DNA of 64,000 nucleotides from Datnioides undecimradiatus (lineage: Eukaryota; Chordata; Actinopteri; Lobotiformes; Datnioididae): the NCBI GenBank assembly GCA_008933995.1, contig WARS01000033.1, forward strand, positions 5,821,787 to 5,885,786, written 5' to 3'. A program made the translations under genes and the position numbers. The notes beneath the pieces are model-generated. The model saw nothing but the letters and a program-made list of their open reading frames with translations, ran no database searches and had not been told where the DNA came from. Numbering within the stretch: position 1 is the first letter of the stretch; each line of letters opens with the position of its first letter. This document shows positions 35,800-49,979 of this stretch, piece by piece.

Positions 35800-37849
35800 A
35801 TACACTGTTGCATTTTTATTTCATACTTCTAATGTCACATACATTCACTCTACAAACGAATAAACAGCCTGCTTGCACTAAATATGGAGCTGAAAATCGG
35901 AGGAAACCGTCCATTCATTCATTAAAGTTCCATGCTATCTATCTGCTCTATTGTTTAATCATAGATGTACAGGATGTAGAGTAGCTTCCTGGTTTATATC
36001 TTTCTATTCCATTTAGATTCCAAACCATATCTGCAATGCCTTAAGAATGTAGAAATGTGCTTCCATTGCCAGCAACATTCAAAATAAGTTAAAAAAAAAA
36101 CATGCATCTGTATTGAGACAGTATGAGAATAAAAGAATACATTTGTGAGTAATGAATGATGCATTGCCTGTGAACAGCAGTGCTGGTTTTGCAGAGGTCT
36201 GAGAGGTTGAAGAGGAATTGTACTGGGGTAGCTGAGGTGTGACTGAGAGGCTCCTGAGGTCACGGGCGGCTGAGCCTCATCTAGCAGCAGTTTCAAATGT
36301 TTGGGGTAAGCCGGACCAAGGTACGGTCCAGTCTGACTCTGAAGAGCTATAACACTGGGTTACTTCATTACAGCAATTCAAGCTGCTGGGCTTTTTTTCT
36401 CTTTAAAAAAATCTCAAAGGTTTGCAATGTTAAAGTAATCTGATAAAACTAAATGATCTTTTCATTTTCACTGGCAACAGTTTCTATCTTAATGTAAATA
36501 TGAACAACCTTTATCTTTATCTTTTTACTTGACAGAAAAAATGCGTCCTGAACGTCAAACCTCGGTAAGATGTCTCTCACAGGACAGACCACAAACACAA
36601 ACCAGTGATTAGGCACCAGGAAATGTATCAAGTGTTGACACTGGCAGACAGGAGGTTTTGTTTCAGTTCTGTTCCTCTTTAACTTCTAGTATGTGATTCT
36701 GGAGTGAAGTGAATTTAGGTGGTGGAATTCCTCAAAATGCAGCCTCAAGGGAAAACTTTGAAGACATACAGGAGGGAGGATATGAACACCCCCCTCCAGA
36801 ATCCTTAAGCTTATGGTCAGCGACAGAGCTTGTTCAGTGATATTGTATTCTTGATTGATGTTTTTGGAATTATGTTTTTCTGCAATTTCTCTGAACAAGG
36901 GGGCCAGACTGAGAGATAGGCTTTAACCTTACACTTTAATAGTGAAGGATAGTGCACTTTAAATGAATTCACTACTTGTAGAAACCAAGAAAGACATCAC
37001 TTGATCTAAATCCCCAGATATTCATTCTCCATCAAAAGGTTTTGTGATATTTAGCAAAAGAAATTGTGTGGGCTATCACAAGTTACTGTCGCAAAACAGC
37101 AGAATATCAACTGATTCTCTTCACTTTGCACAGATATTTCTATGTAAAATCATTGGGAGCCTTGCTACCTCTAGTGGAGAAATGAATTCAGTGCTTACCA
37201 AGGCTGCAGCCTGCTACTATTCACCACACTATGAGAAAGCCACTCATGAAGATACATCAAATTCTGTATAGCACTTCAACATGTATTATATACCAAAGTG
37301 TGTAGTGGCTAGACAGTACTGGTCCAGCTTACCTATGGATTAGACAGTGCAAACAGACCATACTCACCATCATGGGCTTGGTTACAGCAAACAGTAAGTC
37401 GCAGGCTACCTCCCTGAACAAATCACCCTAACTACCTCCGAACTTTGGACAAGCTGGTTTTGTAAATTCAACATTGTGTGACAGGATTGCATCATGAATT
37501 GCAGAGGCCCACCTGTCATATTGCAACACCAAGAGTGAGGGAAAATATATAGTCAGTTATGGGTTTCAGCATAGTTTTACAATTTTATGAGAACAGGAAG
37601 CGAGGTGGAATGTAAAAGTCTTTGTAAAGTTAAATTAGTTTCCACTGGACATCAAATTGAAATAGGCAAAGCAGAATACACACTTATTAAGAATAGTTTA
37701 CAGGCTTTAATGCAAAGCTTTAAATGCAAATATTCAATTGGCATCCCCACTACCGACCATTCATTAATAAACTCACCTGTAATTTTACTGTCATTAAATA
37801 CTGTAATTTAATCAAGTAATTCTGTTTGCTCCCTTTCTTCGACTACTTA
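35800..37849. other. Intergenic, TRIM copy B to ruvbl2
   Basis: About 2 kb with no recognisable exon, RNA or repeat family. A weak CTCF-like CTCTAGTGG lies at 37164-37177. The short ORFs (60-100 codons) show no family features. Confidence 0.6.
37164..37177 (-). promoter_or_regulatory. Weak CTCF-like motif
   Basis: The minus strand reads CCACTAGAGGTAGC. It shares the CCACTAGAGG half with the better sites at 10488 and 18539 but departs from the core after that. Confidence 0.2.
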
Positions 37850-37981
37850 CCACCGTGTCTGTAGAGGGCACTGAAGATAAAGCGTACATAGAAAAAGAAG
37901 CACTTGTTTCTCGTCGGACACAATTACCCTGCGGACCGTCAGAAAGAAGCGCCGCATTTTCACAAGTGTGTGGCTGCACAG
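37850..37981 (+). other. ruvbl2: Probable ruvbl2 noncoding first exon
   Basis: The sequence ends with a strong donor (CACAG before GTGAGT) at 37981, contains no ATG in its last 60 bases, and lies 1.2 kb upstream of a coding exon whose acceptor abuts the start codon. The upstream boundary is a guess; there is no clear TATA box. Confidence 0.45.
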
Positions 37982-39193
37982 GTGAGTCTGAATTCACATG
38001 AGAACTGTAATAAGTGTTTTGTACTGTTGTTTTTCACACCCTGATACCGTTTCATATGTATTACAATTTAAATACCTGCTATTCGCCCTAGCCTCGAGTG
38101 GTGGTGTGGAACAATAATTACTGGAGACAGAATACCAATGAATGGAGCTAGCTAGTTTGCTAACATAACATTAGCTAGCGTTAGCATTGCATTTTACAGA
38201 ACTGGCGTTGTAGAAAAAGGTGTTAATTCAAACTTTTGGCTTCGGTGTATCATTCTGTATATTTCTTACAACCGTGGTGGGTGTTATTTTGTCAATAAAG
38301 ACAAATACGACAATTTAAAACTCACAGCTTGAAAGCAGACGATCTCGGGTTCTTGTGTTGTGGCATGCGTTAAGGCTGTCACTATGACAACCAACTGGCT
38401 TGGACAGATTCTTTTTAGTTAAATTCATGTGCTCCATCTTGAATAAGTTACTCTACATTAGCACTGAAACGGTGGATGAAACCTGACGCTTCCTGTATTT
38501 AGTTAAAACAACAACTTAATCATCATCAGTGGAGCAAAGCATAAAAAGAAACCGTACTGATCCAGGGGTACACTGACTCCGAGTATCTCAGGTACTTATT
38601 TTTAACAAAATTACAAATTACAAGACATCTGAACCAGTGAATCGAAGTATTTTATTGTTTCTTGTTTGTTTTTTCAACCAAATAGGAAAGTCATTCAGCG
38701 GTAGATTGCTGTTTTTCTTGTTTGCTACTATCTGTGGCTTGTTGTGGTCAGATGCAGGCAGTCATCCTAATGATCCAGTAGTTTTGTTGTCTATCTCTTG
38801 ATTTATCTTAGCAAGTCTTTTTAGCAAGTGGTATTTATGTGAGATGTTGATGTTTTTCAGGGTAACAATCGAGCACTTCCTGTCTTGTGTGTTAGGAGCC
38901 GAGTCCCCATGATGACTGCAGACAGACAGATAGTTAATTAGGGCTTAGTATACAGTGATCCAAACCTTTTCAGCATTAGTCACAAATATTTTCCAGTAAC
39001 CCTTTTTTTTGCCTGTTCTTTGCTGTAGTGTTATCGCAGTGTCCAGTAGTCCCTCCTCAACCTGAGCCAAAGGTCTTTTTTCCCCAATAATAACAGAAGT
39101 GGGAAACTGGGAGCAGTATTTTATTTGTTCTACCTATGCATTCATTTTTTAACATTAAAGACATTTCTGCTGTCTGCTTTGAACTTGATACAG
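37982..39193 (+). other. ruvbl2: ruvbl2 intron 1
   Basis: A 1.2 kb intron between the noncoding first exon and the start-codon exon. It carries a dense TTAGC/GCTAGC cluster at 38155-38190, about 175 bases past the donor. Nothing else was recognised. Confidence 0.45.
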
Positions 39194-42635
<3,442 letters not shown>

Positions 42636-42971
42636 TGAAGACGACTGCTTTGTTTTCTTGCTCTGAAGTTTTTATGCTGTCGATCGCCCTCTGGGGTAGA
42701 AGTCAATTCAGAACTAGATTGTACTTCAGCATCGAATTACATTAACGATAGAATTCAGAAATCTCTTAAATTCACCAAATCCCCCTACATGTTCTCTGTT
42801 CACCTTGACTTCTCTGTCATTTGTATTCAAATTGGTCTACTGAAATGTGACTTAATTCTGTATTTGCCATGGTTCTGTTCATTATTGAGGCCTTTAGGCG
42901 GGAATATCCATTCCTTTATTGTCTTCTTTGTTTGTTGACTTATCTTTACATGGTTTATTTTTATGAAAATA

Positions 42972-42977
42972 ATTAAA
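42972..42977 (+). terminator. ruvbl2: ruvbl2 poly(A) signal
   Basis: ATTAAA lies 337 bases past the stop and is followed by a GT-rich stretch near 42998-43020, as expected of a cleavage site. AATAAA at 43090-43095 is a distal alternative. Confidence 0.55.
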
Positions 42978-43286
42978 CAGGCTTTTCTAAGCACACTGGT
43001 GATTTGGTTTCTGGTTTGTTACTCAATCTTTAATGCTGAAATATTTTAAACTGGAGGAAACATCATATCTCAACTTTGTTTTTTCTTTAAATAAATAATG
43101 AGACCTGCACGAGTTCTAACAGCCTGGGCTCATGTATGTACTGATCCTTAGAATCAACAGGGCAAAAACACAATTTCCCCTCTAGTTCTCATGACTGTAA
43201 GAAAACAACATGGAGAGTACGAAATGCTAGATCTCTGTCAGACTTAACAGACACCTGGCTCAAAGACAGTTCACTGCCATTTATGT

Positions 43287-43715
43287 TTGGAAGTACCCAC
43301 ACCTGACAGAGAGGTCACAGGGTCCTGGAGTACGCCTGTACGTCACTGTAGTGTTAGCTCAAACAACTGGGGGTCAGCAAAAACAACATTTTTGGGGATC
43401 AGTTACTCCAAAAGTGGATATGTGTTAATTAAAATAGACAACATGACTGATTGTAATGACAAAAATACTTTCAATACACATATCTGCAAATGTATGTCTA
43501 TAGTTTTACATCCTGGTTTAATTGTTAAGCCTGGTAGACAAACTCTGGACAACTTTGGAACAACAACAAGCAAAACAGTCGTCAACAGAACGTACTGCAC
43601 ATCACAAATGAGTCTGCGACAGCAGTTTGGGATAGGTGCCACAAGGTGGAGCTCGGAGATCTCTCCCGTCGTCGTCTCTACGGAACAATACAATGTGCAA
43701 ACTGTGCTGAGATGA
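43287..43715 (+). CDS. Unrecognised 142-residue ORF downstream of ruvbl2
   Basis: I do not recognise this open frame. It starts MEVPTPDREVTGSWS and ends YNVQTVLR, has no signal peptide, membrane segment or known domain, and is rich in Ser/Thr. An AATAAA lies 18 bases beyond its stop (43734-43739). There is also a 110-codon open frame on the opposite strand across the same DNA, suggesting that few stop codons here reflects composition. Alternatives are chance, a decayed repeat, or the distal part of a long ruvbl2 3' UTR. Confidence 0.12.
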   Translation: MEVPTPDREVTGSWSTPVRHCSVSSNNWGSAKTTFLGISYSKSGYVLIKIDNMTDCNDKNTFNTHICKCMSIVLHPGLIVKPGRQTLDNFGTTTSKTVVNRTYCTSQMSLRQQFGIGATRWSSEISPVVVSTEQYNVQTVLR

Positions 43716-43739
43716 ACGTGATGTATGACTTTCAATAAA

Positions 43740-46700
43740 GCGAGTCAAACAGCATTACTGACGGGCTAAAAATATCTTCCAGTTGGATCATTTGGTTTAT
43801 TGAAGCTGCCTTACTGTATGGAGGGTGTGAGCTCATACTGTAAATGACTGCAGCTAGTCCACACCTCAATCTCACACCCAGTCTGATACACTGTAGGTGC
43901 TACCCTGCTCTGACACACATGCACGCTCCTCACGCCTAGATTCTTCTTTATTTAGATAATCGGATGCTAAGAGCTGCAAATCTCATCATTCCCAACCTCG
44001 TTTGTAGTGTTATTCCATTATGGCTTCGAGATATGTTTAATTCATTGAATAATAGTTGCTTTTTCAATCAAACCGCAGAAAAACACCACTGTTAGGTATT
44101 CCTTAGGACATTCTTGGCAGTGTCCACTACATATAATTATTACAATTAGAACTATAGCAGCTGATGTAGTTAATTGCTCAAATGAAAAATACATTTTCTA
44201 TGTGGATTTTGCACCAATATGACCACACAGACGTCCTCACAAGGCTGCCTTGTCAAACCAATAACTCCATTAGAATTAAAAATTAAAATAATACCATTAA
44301 ATATTCTTTGTTTTCTCCTGTATGTCATGCAAAAAACAAGATACATAAACGAAACCAATAAGTGACTACTGGCTAAGTGATAAATCTGTCAGTCTCTACT
44401 AAAAGCAGCATTAAATGATTAAAAGTCACTATACTGCAGTTGGTTTACATTTAGGTGAATTTACTTTTACATTCAATCAATCAGTATTGAAGGAATTTTA
44501 TTAAAAACCAAACCGTATTCCCAGGCGTTCATATTACCCACAGGCCTCTACTGAGACGCTACGTTTCTTTCACAACCAATTAACCAGATTAATCAATTTT
44601 ACCTGCATATAGTATGAGTACGGCGCAGACTGTCTCCTACGTGGAAATGAATATTTAATGTTTAGTGCTGGTGGGAGACAGCCCGGCGTGGATTACCCTG
44701 CTGCCTGCATCCCATAAATCCCCCTCGGTCCCGCGAGGCTCCTGCCTACCACCACATCTGATGGATTCACTGGTTGGATTAAAGCTGGGCTAGACTTCAT
44801 CAGGGTTCACTTGTTTGTATGTAAAACAGGGTGCGCGTGCTCCCTCTCTCTTGGGATAATCCCGTTTTCTTACTGCGACTCCCAAACACTAGGAAAGTAC
44901 TGGATAAAATGCAGAAGAGCGCTGCACCAGTCTCACTGCATTTCATAAATCAGTTTGAACAAACTTGACCTGAAGACATTTCTTTTCCCTCAGTGTCACT
45001 GAGAGTCCAAATCACTGTTTACAGACCACATTCAGCTCGAGCCCTCTGGATGTGACCAGGTTTTCTTGGCTTGGTTCCCACTCTTTGTCTACACACCACT
45101 GTCCACAGGCTACAAGGCTGCACAGCATGCTAACATGTTGTGGCATATCGCCTGCTGCACAGATTTGGATGCCCTTTCTCGAACACAGTCAGGCCGTGCT
45201 AACATTCTGCACATGCCCCTGTTGAATAACCCCCACACTTCCATCTCTTAGTGTGGCGAAAATGCAGAAATGAGTGAAGGACCTTTCGGCCACACCTCTC
45301 TACCTGCACTCCTCATTTTTTTTGATGAGTTCCACCTGGGTCACACCGACAGGCTGGAAAGCTCTCCACAACTATCGACTGTGTCAGAGGTCAGTGGACA
45401 TTCCCGTAGTCTAATGAGACTCTCCGTATGATTGTCATTAGTTTAATGTATCCATATCAAAATCAATTCCATCACTAATCAGATGAATTGACTTGTTGAT
45501 CAATTTAATTGATTTGAGACATTGTCAGCTAAAGGTGGGATTAATGGATACCTCCACCTGTCAGCATGGATTCAATCACAGTGAGTCTTTTAGAACATTG
45601 TAACAGCTCCACAGCCGGAAATGTCAGAAATATAAATAGGTTTTAATGTTTTTTGTCACTGTATAATGAAGCGATGTTCATATAAGCAGGATGTTGAACA
45701 ACATAGTCATTGAAGTAGCACTCTAAATGGGGATTTTAGGCTAGGGGCTTATTATGCGCATGGATTAGCATATTAAGCAGTCCCAAATATGTGCTTTTGC
45801 CTAATGTTTAAGTTTACTGTTGCTGTATGTTCGCCCACAACATTTGCTAATGACTTTGAATGTGACTGTGATATGATGCTCCCTGCTGAAAGGCAACAAA
45901 ACATGGGACCTGATCAAACCAGGGCGTGTGCTGAGTCACACTGTTTTCTTTATCTCTCTGGACATTTCAAGCACCTCTGGTCAATGTAGAGGCTGATTCT
46001 CAAGGCAGTGCTCAATACAGTGTGACCTATTAACAAAATAATGGACCATTAATTTAAATGAATGTACACCATAAACCACCCATCTGGTAGCAACCCCTTC
46101 AGCATAGCTTCTGCTCTCTGATCCTACAGTTATTATTGCTCCTCTCTTGCCACATTTTCTTTTTTGATGTCATCTTCCTTAAGTAGAAAAATAGGATTTT
46201 TGGATTTAAGGAACCATTTGGAATGTGCCGCTTGTGAACGGATAGAACCCGAGTCCATTTCCTGAGGTTTCCCTGAAAAAATAAATCTCATCCTCTTTCT
46301 CTTGCTGCCATATGTGAAAGGGCTGAGTGTGTGATTCCTGTGGTAAAACTGGAGAATGAGGTCAATGGAAATGCACCATAGTGTCCGTGCTTTCACATGT
46401 GGTAGTGAATGTAGCTGTTCTCTGATGTTGGAAACGCAGATGGAGGTGATACTATGTACTCATGCTACATTGGATTTGATACAACTTAAGTTCAGGGAAC
46501 ACTTGGACAGTGTTTGAATTTGAAAACATTGTGTGAATCATGCTTTTACAAACTGAATTTCTGTAGATTTAATTGTGATGAGCACATTTTTTTAGATTTT
46601 AGATTTTAGAGTTTAGGTTTCTCTGACCATTTTAGGAGAATTTGTCCATCAGCTTAGAATTTATTGACTTCTGTTTCAGAGCAGTGGGCTACAACAGTGC

Positions 46701-47689
46701 AATGCTCATGCAGCTACCAACTTACGTGATGTCCTTCCAGTTTGATCCAGAAGACTTTAGAAACCATTTTGCAGCACAAATGAAAACTTTCACAGGGTGG
46801 ACTGATCTGAACAGTGACAGGCAACATACATTCACTCTCAGCATCATTGTCTGACAGTATGCAGTGCCTGGTAGTTCACCTGCCATCATGAATAATCTAT
46901 CAACCTCATTTATCACTCATTTCAGAGTGCTCCCTCAGTGACATTCATTTATTTGTAGTTAATAGCTCCCTGATCTCATTCCTTTGGTTGTGTAAGAGGT
47001 GAGGAAAGTGCGAATAGAGAGCAGAGTACAAAAGGAGCCTGAGTGATGCAAATCATTTTAGTTTAATTAAGGGTTTGGCAAGAGTAATGCTTGGATAATA
47101 TCTCATTTAAATAAAGGTTAGAAGACAAAGAAACAATGGATGTGTTTATCCACGTAATGACGGAGGAAATAAAACGGGAGGACCAGACAATGGTGGTCCA
47201 GGATTTATTTTGTTGTTTGATGCTAAATTAGTTAACATTACTCACGAGGCGTTTGTTAAGAGTTTTTTTTGGTTTGTTTTTTAAATAATTTGCTTTCTGG
47301 TAACAAATTTGCGAAGACCTAATCTCCAAAACGGATCTGATATCATCTCTATTCACACAGTTAGCGTGTATCTTATAAACATCATGAATGTAAATGTCTT
47401 TCCATATGCCTGTTCCATGGCTTATGAATATTTTATGACTTTATTATACGTGCAGCAAACCACAAAATACAATCAATCTGAGCAGGTGTCAGATTTTCAC
47501 TACTAATGTGTGCTAATTAGTGAACATTCAGTACGGTGGAGGAGGAGGATGATGATGGGATGTCATTGGTTTGCAGATGACTGAAGTATTAGACAAATTA
47601 ATTGATTAAGTCTGGCCTGATGATGATGCTAGATGAATATATAAGACATAACTGAGGTTATTCTAATTAATTCTGAGAAGGACAGGATT
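43740..47689. other. Gene-free stretch
   Basis: About 4 kb with no exon I can support. It contains the hairpin at 44630-44681 and a short AT-rich tandem near 46590-46615 (repeats of TTTTAGA). ORFs here are short and unlike any family known to me. Confidence 0.5.
44630..44681. repeat. 11-bp stem hairpin
   Basis: CTGTCTCCTAC (44630-44640) pairs with GTGGGAGACAG (44671-44681) over 11 positions, with one G-U pair if transcribed, around a 30-base AT-rich loop. The loop is too long and the stem too short for a typical microRNA precursor. Confidence 0.6.
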
Positions 47690-47770
47690 GTCTTTGCCAA
47701 GTTTCATGGCAATCAATCTAATAGTTGTTGAGACATTTCAGTGTAGCTCAAGGAGGACAAACTTTTACGG
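47690..47770 (+). mobile_element. Diverged teleost interspersed repeat fragment
   Basis: The segment TTTCATGGCAATCAATC followed by TAATAGTTGTTGAGACATTT closely resembles a repeat tail I know to be very common in percomorph genomes. It is only a fragment, with no open frame. The family name cannot be fixed without a repeat library. Confidence 0.6.
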
Positions 47771-48062
47771 CTAGTATGGCTTCAGATGTTAAGCTCAGCA
47801 AAAGAACATAGAGTGACTTGCCATTTCGATCCTTGTCTCACTTGTCCGTTCAGGCACCGAGAGGTTCTGCTGGAATGATTCACTGTTTTAAAGAGTGAGA
47901 CTCTGTGTGTTGCAGATATTCAGATCAAATAAGCTGCAAAGTATCAGAGCATAACTAATTCAGCCCAGTTAGAGAGCACTTAATTATCCAGGGAAGTGCA
48001 GTATTATCAGTATGTGTAATGTATTCCTAGATGAAGCACTTTTAATTACACAGTAAAAATAA

Positions 48063-48095
48063 TGGAAATTAAATTTAAATTTAAATTAATTTTCC
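48063..48095. repeat. AT-rich near-palindrome
   Basis: GGAAATTAAATTTAAATTTA and the following bases up to AATTTTCC read nearly the same on both strands. Low-complexity AT sequence; no function is proposed. Confidence 0.5.
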
Positions 48096-48099
48096 ATAC

Positions 48100-49726
48100 T
48101 TAATGACCAGAAATGCTGAAATTAACCCACGTGACATCATTTTCTTTAATAGAAGAGTGCGCATCTAAATTCCTGTGTGTGGCTGTTTGATCTATTACTG
48201 TGCATCGGTGTATTTGCGGCCACTTGACTGCACACACCTGTGTAACCTGAAAGAGACGGCTGTTCGCTGTGTGTACATGCTGCATGTATAACGAGTGAAT
48301 CTGCTTCCATTCACACGGAGCTGTGCATATATAAGCCATTCATTGCTGCAGTCATTCACAAAGCTCCTTCCCTGTCTCCGCTTCACGTGCAGATGCTGCT
48401 GTGCACACATGGGCACATGCATAAATAGCCTTTGGAAGTTTTTCTGAATCAGTTTATGCTGCAGTGGAAACAGTAGTTCTAAATATGGATTCATGTGAGC
48501 TAAAAACAGCAACTAAAGCCACCCAACATCATTCACTCTTTGCCAAGTCAAGCGTAAGCTCATGTTTAATTCAGAAAACTGTGGTATTCATAACTCACAC
48601 TTACTTCTCCCGCGACACTGAACACTGTGGCACATAACAAGCGCAGTTGCGGTTACACTATTCCACTGTCAATTTACATTACGTCCTCGTTAGCGAGCAT
48701 GCAAATCAAATTAATTCCTCATTGCATTTGGGGCCTCACTGGCACAGTTTGAAATGAAGTCACTGCTTCGAGGCCTGATGGGTGACGAGGAGTGATCATT
48801 ATAACTGGCTGCAGGGTAATGACGTCTTCTGCAACCGTGGCTCCGGTGACAGCAGACCTGACCATTACTCGCCATTCATGTCTTCTTGAATCGTTGGCGT
48901 CAGCTCCTTCATTGACATTGCTCAGCCCACCATGAAGCACATCTCTTATTCATTCCACATGGGCAGACAGCAAAGGGGAGGAGGACATCTCATGCCTCCT
49001 CTGGAACATGTGTTAGCTCCTTTAATGACACAGTAACGCATGCAAAGCCATGCATTAATGCAGACTCTGACAGCTGAAGGTTAGTCGGCTCCTCGGGCCT
49101 GACCGTCCATTCACACATGAAAGTGAAGTGATGCTCAAAGATGAGATGCTGAACAAACGGAATGGAAGAAGAGGAGGGAAACCTCTCAGCTGTATGACGT
49201 CCAATATGAGCAACAAAATCTGGCCCCTCCTCTAAATTTGTGATTTTAAATACTTTGTTCAACAGTTGCTAATGAATAGGCCTTGTCATTATTTTCCCAG
49301 TTACACATATATTATTGTGTGCTATTTTGCCTGAAATCTCTAAATCAAATTAACGCCATGCACCAATTAGAGGCTATAATATTTAATCTGCCAGCAAGAC
49401 CATCTTTTGATTATTTCCCCTAGTCATCTACCAAGACAGTATGCGGAGTACCTCATGGATCAGAAACACGTCTGTTCTCACATTACACACTGCCGTTATA
49501 TGTGATCATTTGATTTCTTCATAGACATACATCTAACTATAAGGCCCAGTGTTTCCTTAAGCTGGGCAGGCAATGTAGTTGTTTATTTACATCCTATTTA
49601 CAGCCAAACGTTCATGAAATGGGATTTTTAAATCTAGTCTTCAAATTCTTCTCTAACACTGATGATGCCCCCACGCCAGTTATTGTATTAAGCAGGGCTC
49701 TAAAGGCATAGTCAGTCTTTCATCTT
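48100..49726. other. Gene-free stretch
   Basis: Nothing coding was recognised. The segment around 48700-48870 has mixed composition with homeodomain-like TAAT sites and could be a conserved noncoding element, but that is only an impression from the sequence. Confidence 0.35.
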
Positions 49727-49900
49727 GTTGGTCCACCGCTTTGGTTCTGACTGAAGTATCTCAGCAACTATTAAGCCCAGAGGATGAATCCTAACCTTGC
49801 TTATTGCCCTGACTTTGCATCTTGTGCCACCAACCATTTCACTTATCTTGTGAAATATCTCAGCATTTACACGCTGGATTTGGATAACCTTTTGTACAGA
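49727..49900 (-). mobile_element. Diverged teleost interspersed repeat, reverse copy
   Basis: GGTCCACCGCTTTGGTTCTG, then a TATCTCAGCAACTATTAAG segment, then CCCAGAGGATGAATCCTAA and GCCCTGACTTTGCATCTTG form the ordered landmarks of the same common percomorph repeat as at 47690, in the opposite orientation and covering a different part of the element. It is old and internally eroded. Confidence 0.65.
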
Positions 49901-49942
49901 CGTTTGCTTTCCTCAGACTTGTATACAGCCACTTTTAATGGG

Positions 49943-49976
49943 TAGCAGTGTAATTTCTGTAGCAGTGTAATTTCTG
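49943..49976. repeat. 17-bp exact tandem duplication
   Basis: TAGCAGTGTAATTTCTG occurs twice without spacing or mismatch (49943-49959 and 49960-49976), just beyond the interspersed repeat. Perfect identity implies a recent duplication. Confidence 0.9.
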
Positions 49977-49979
49977 TTG

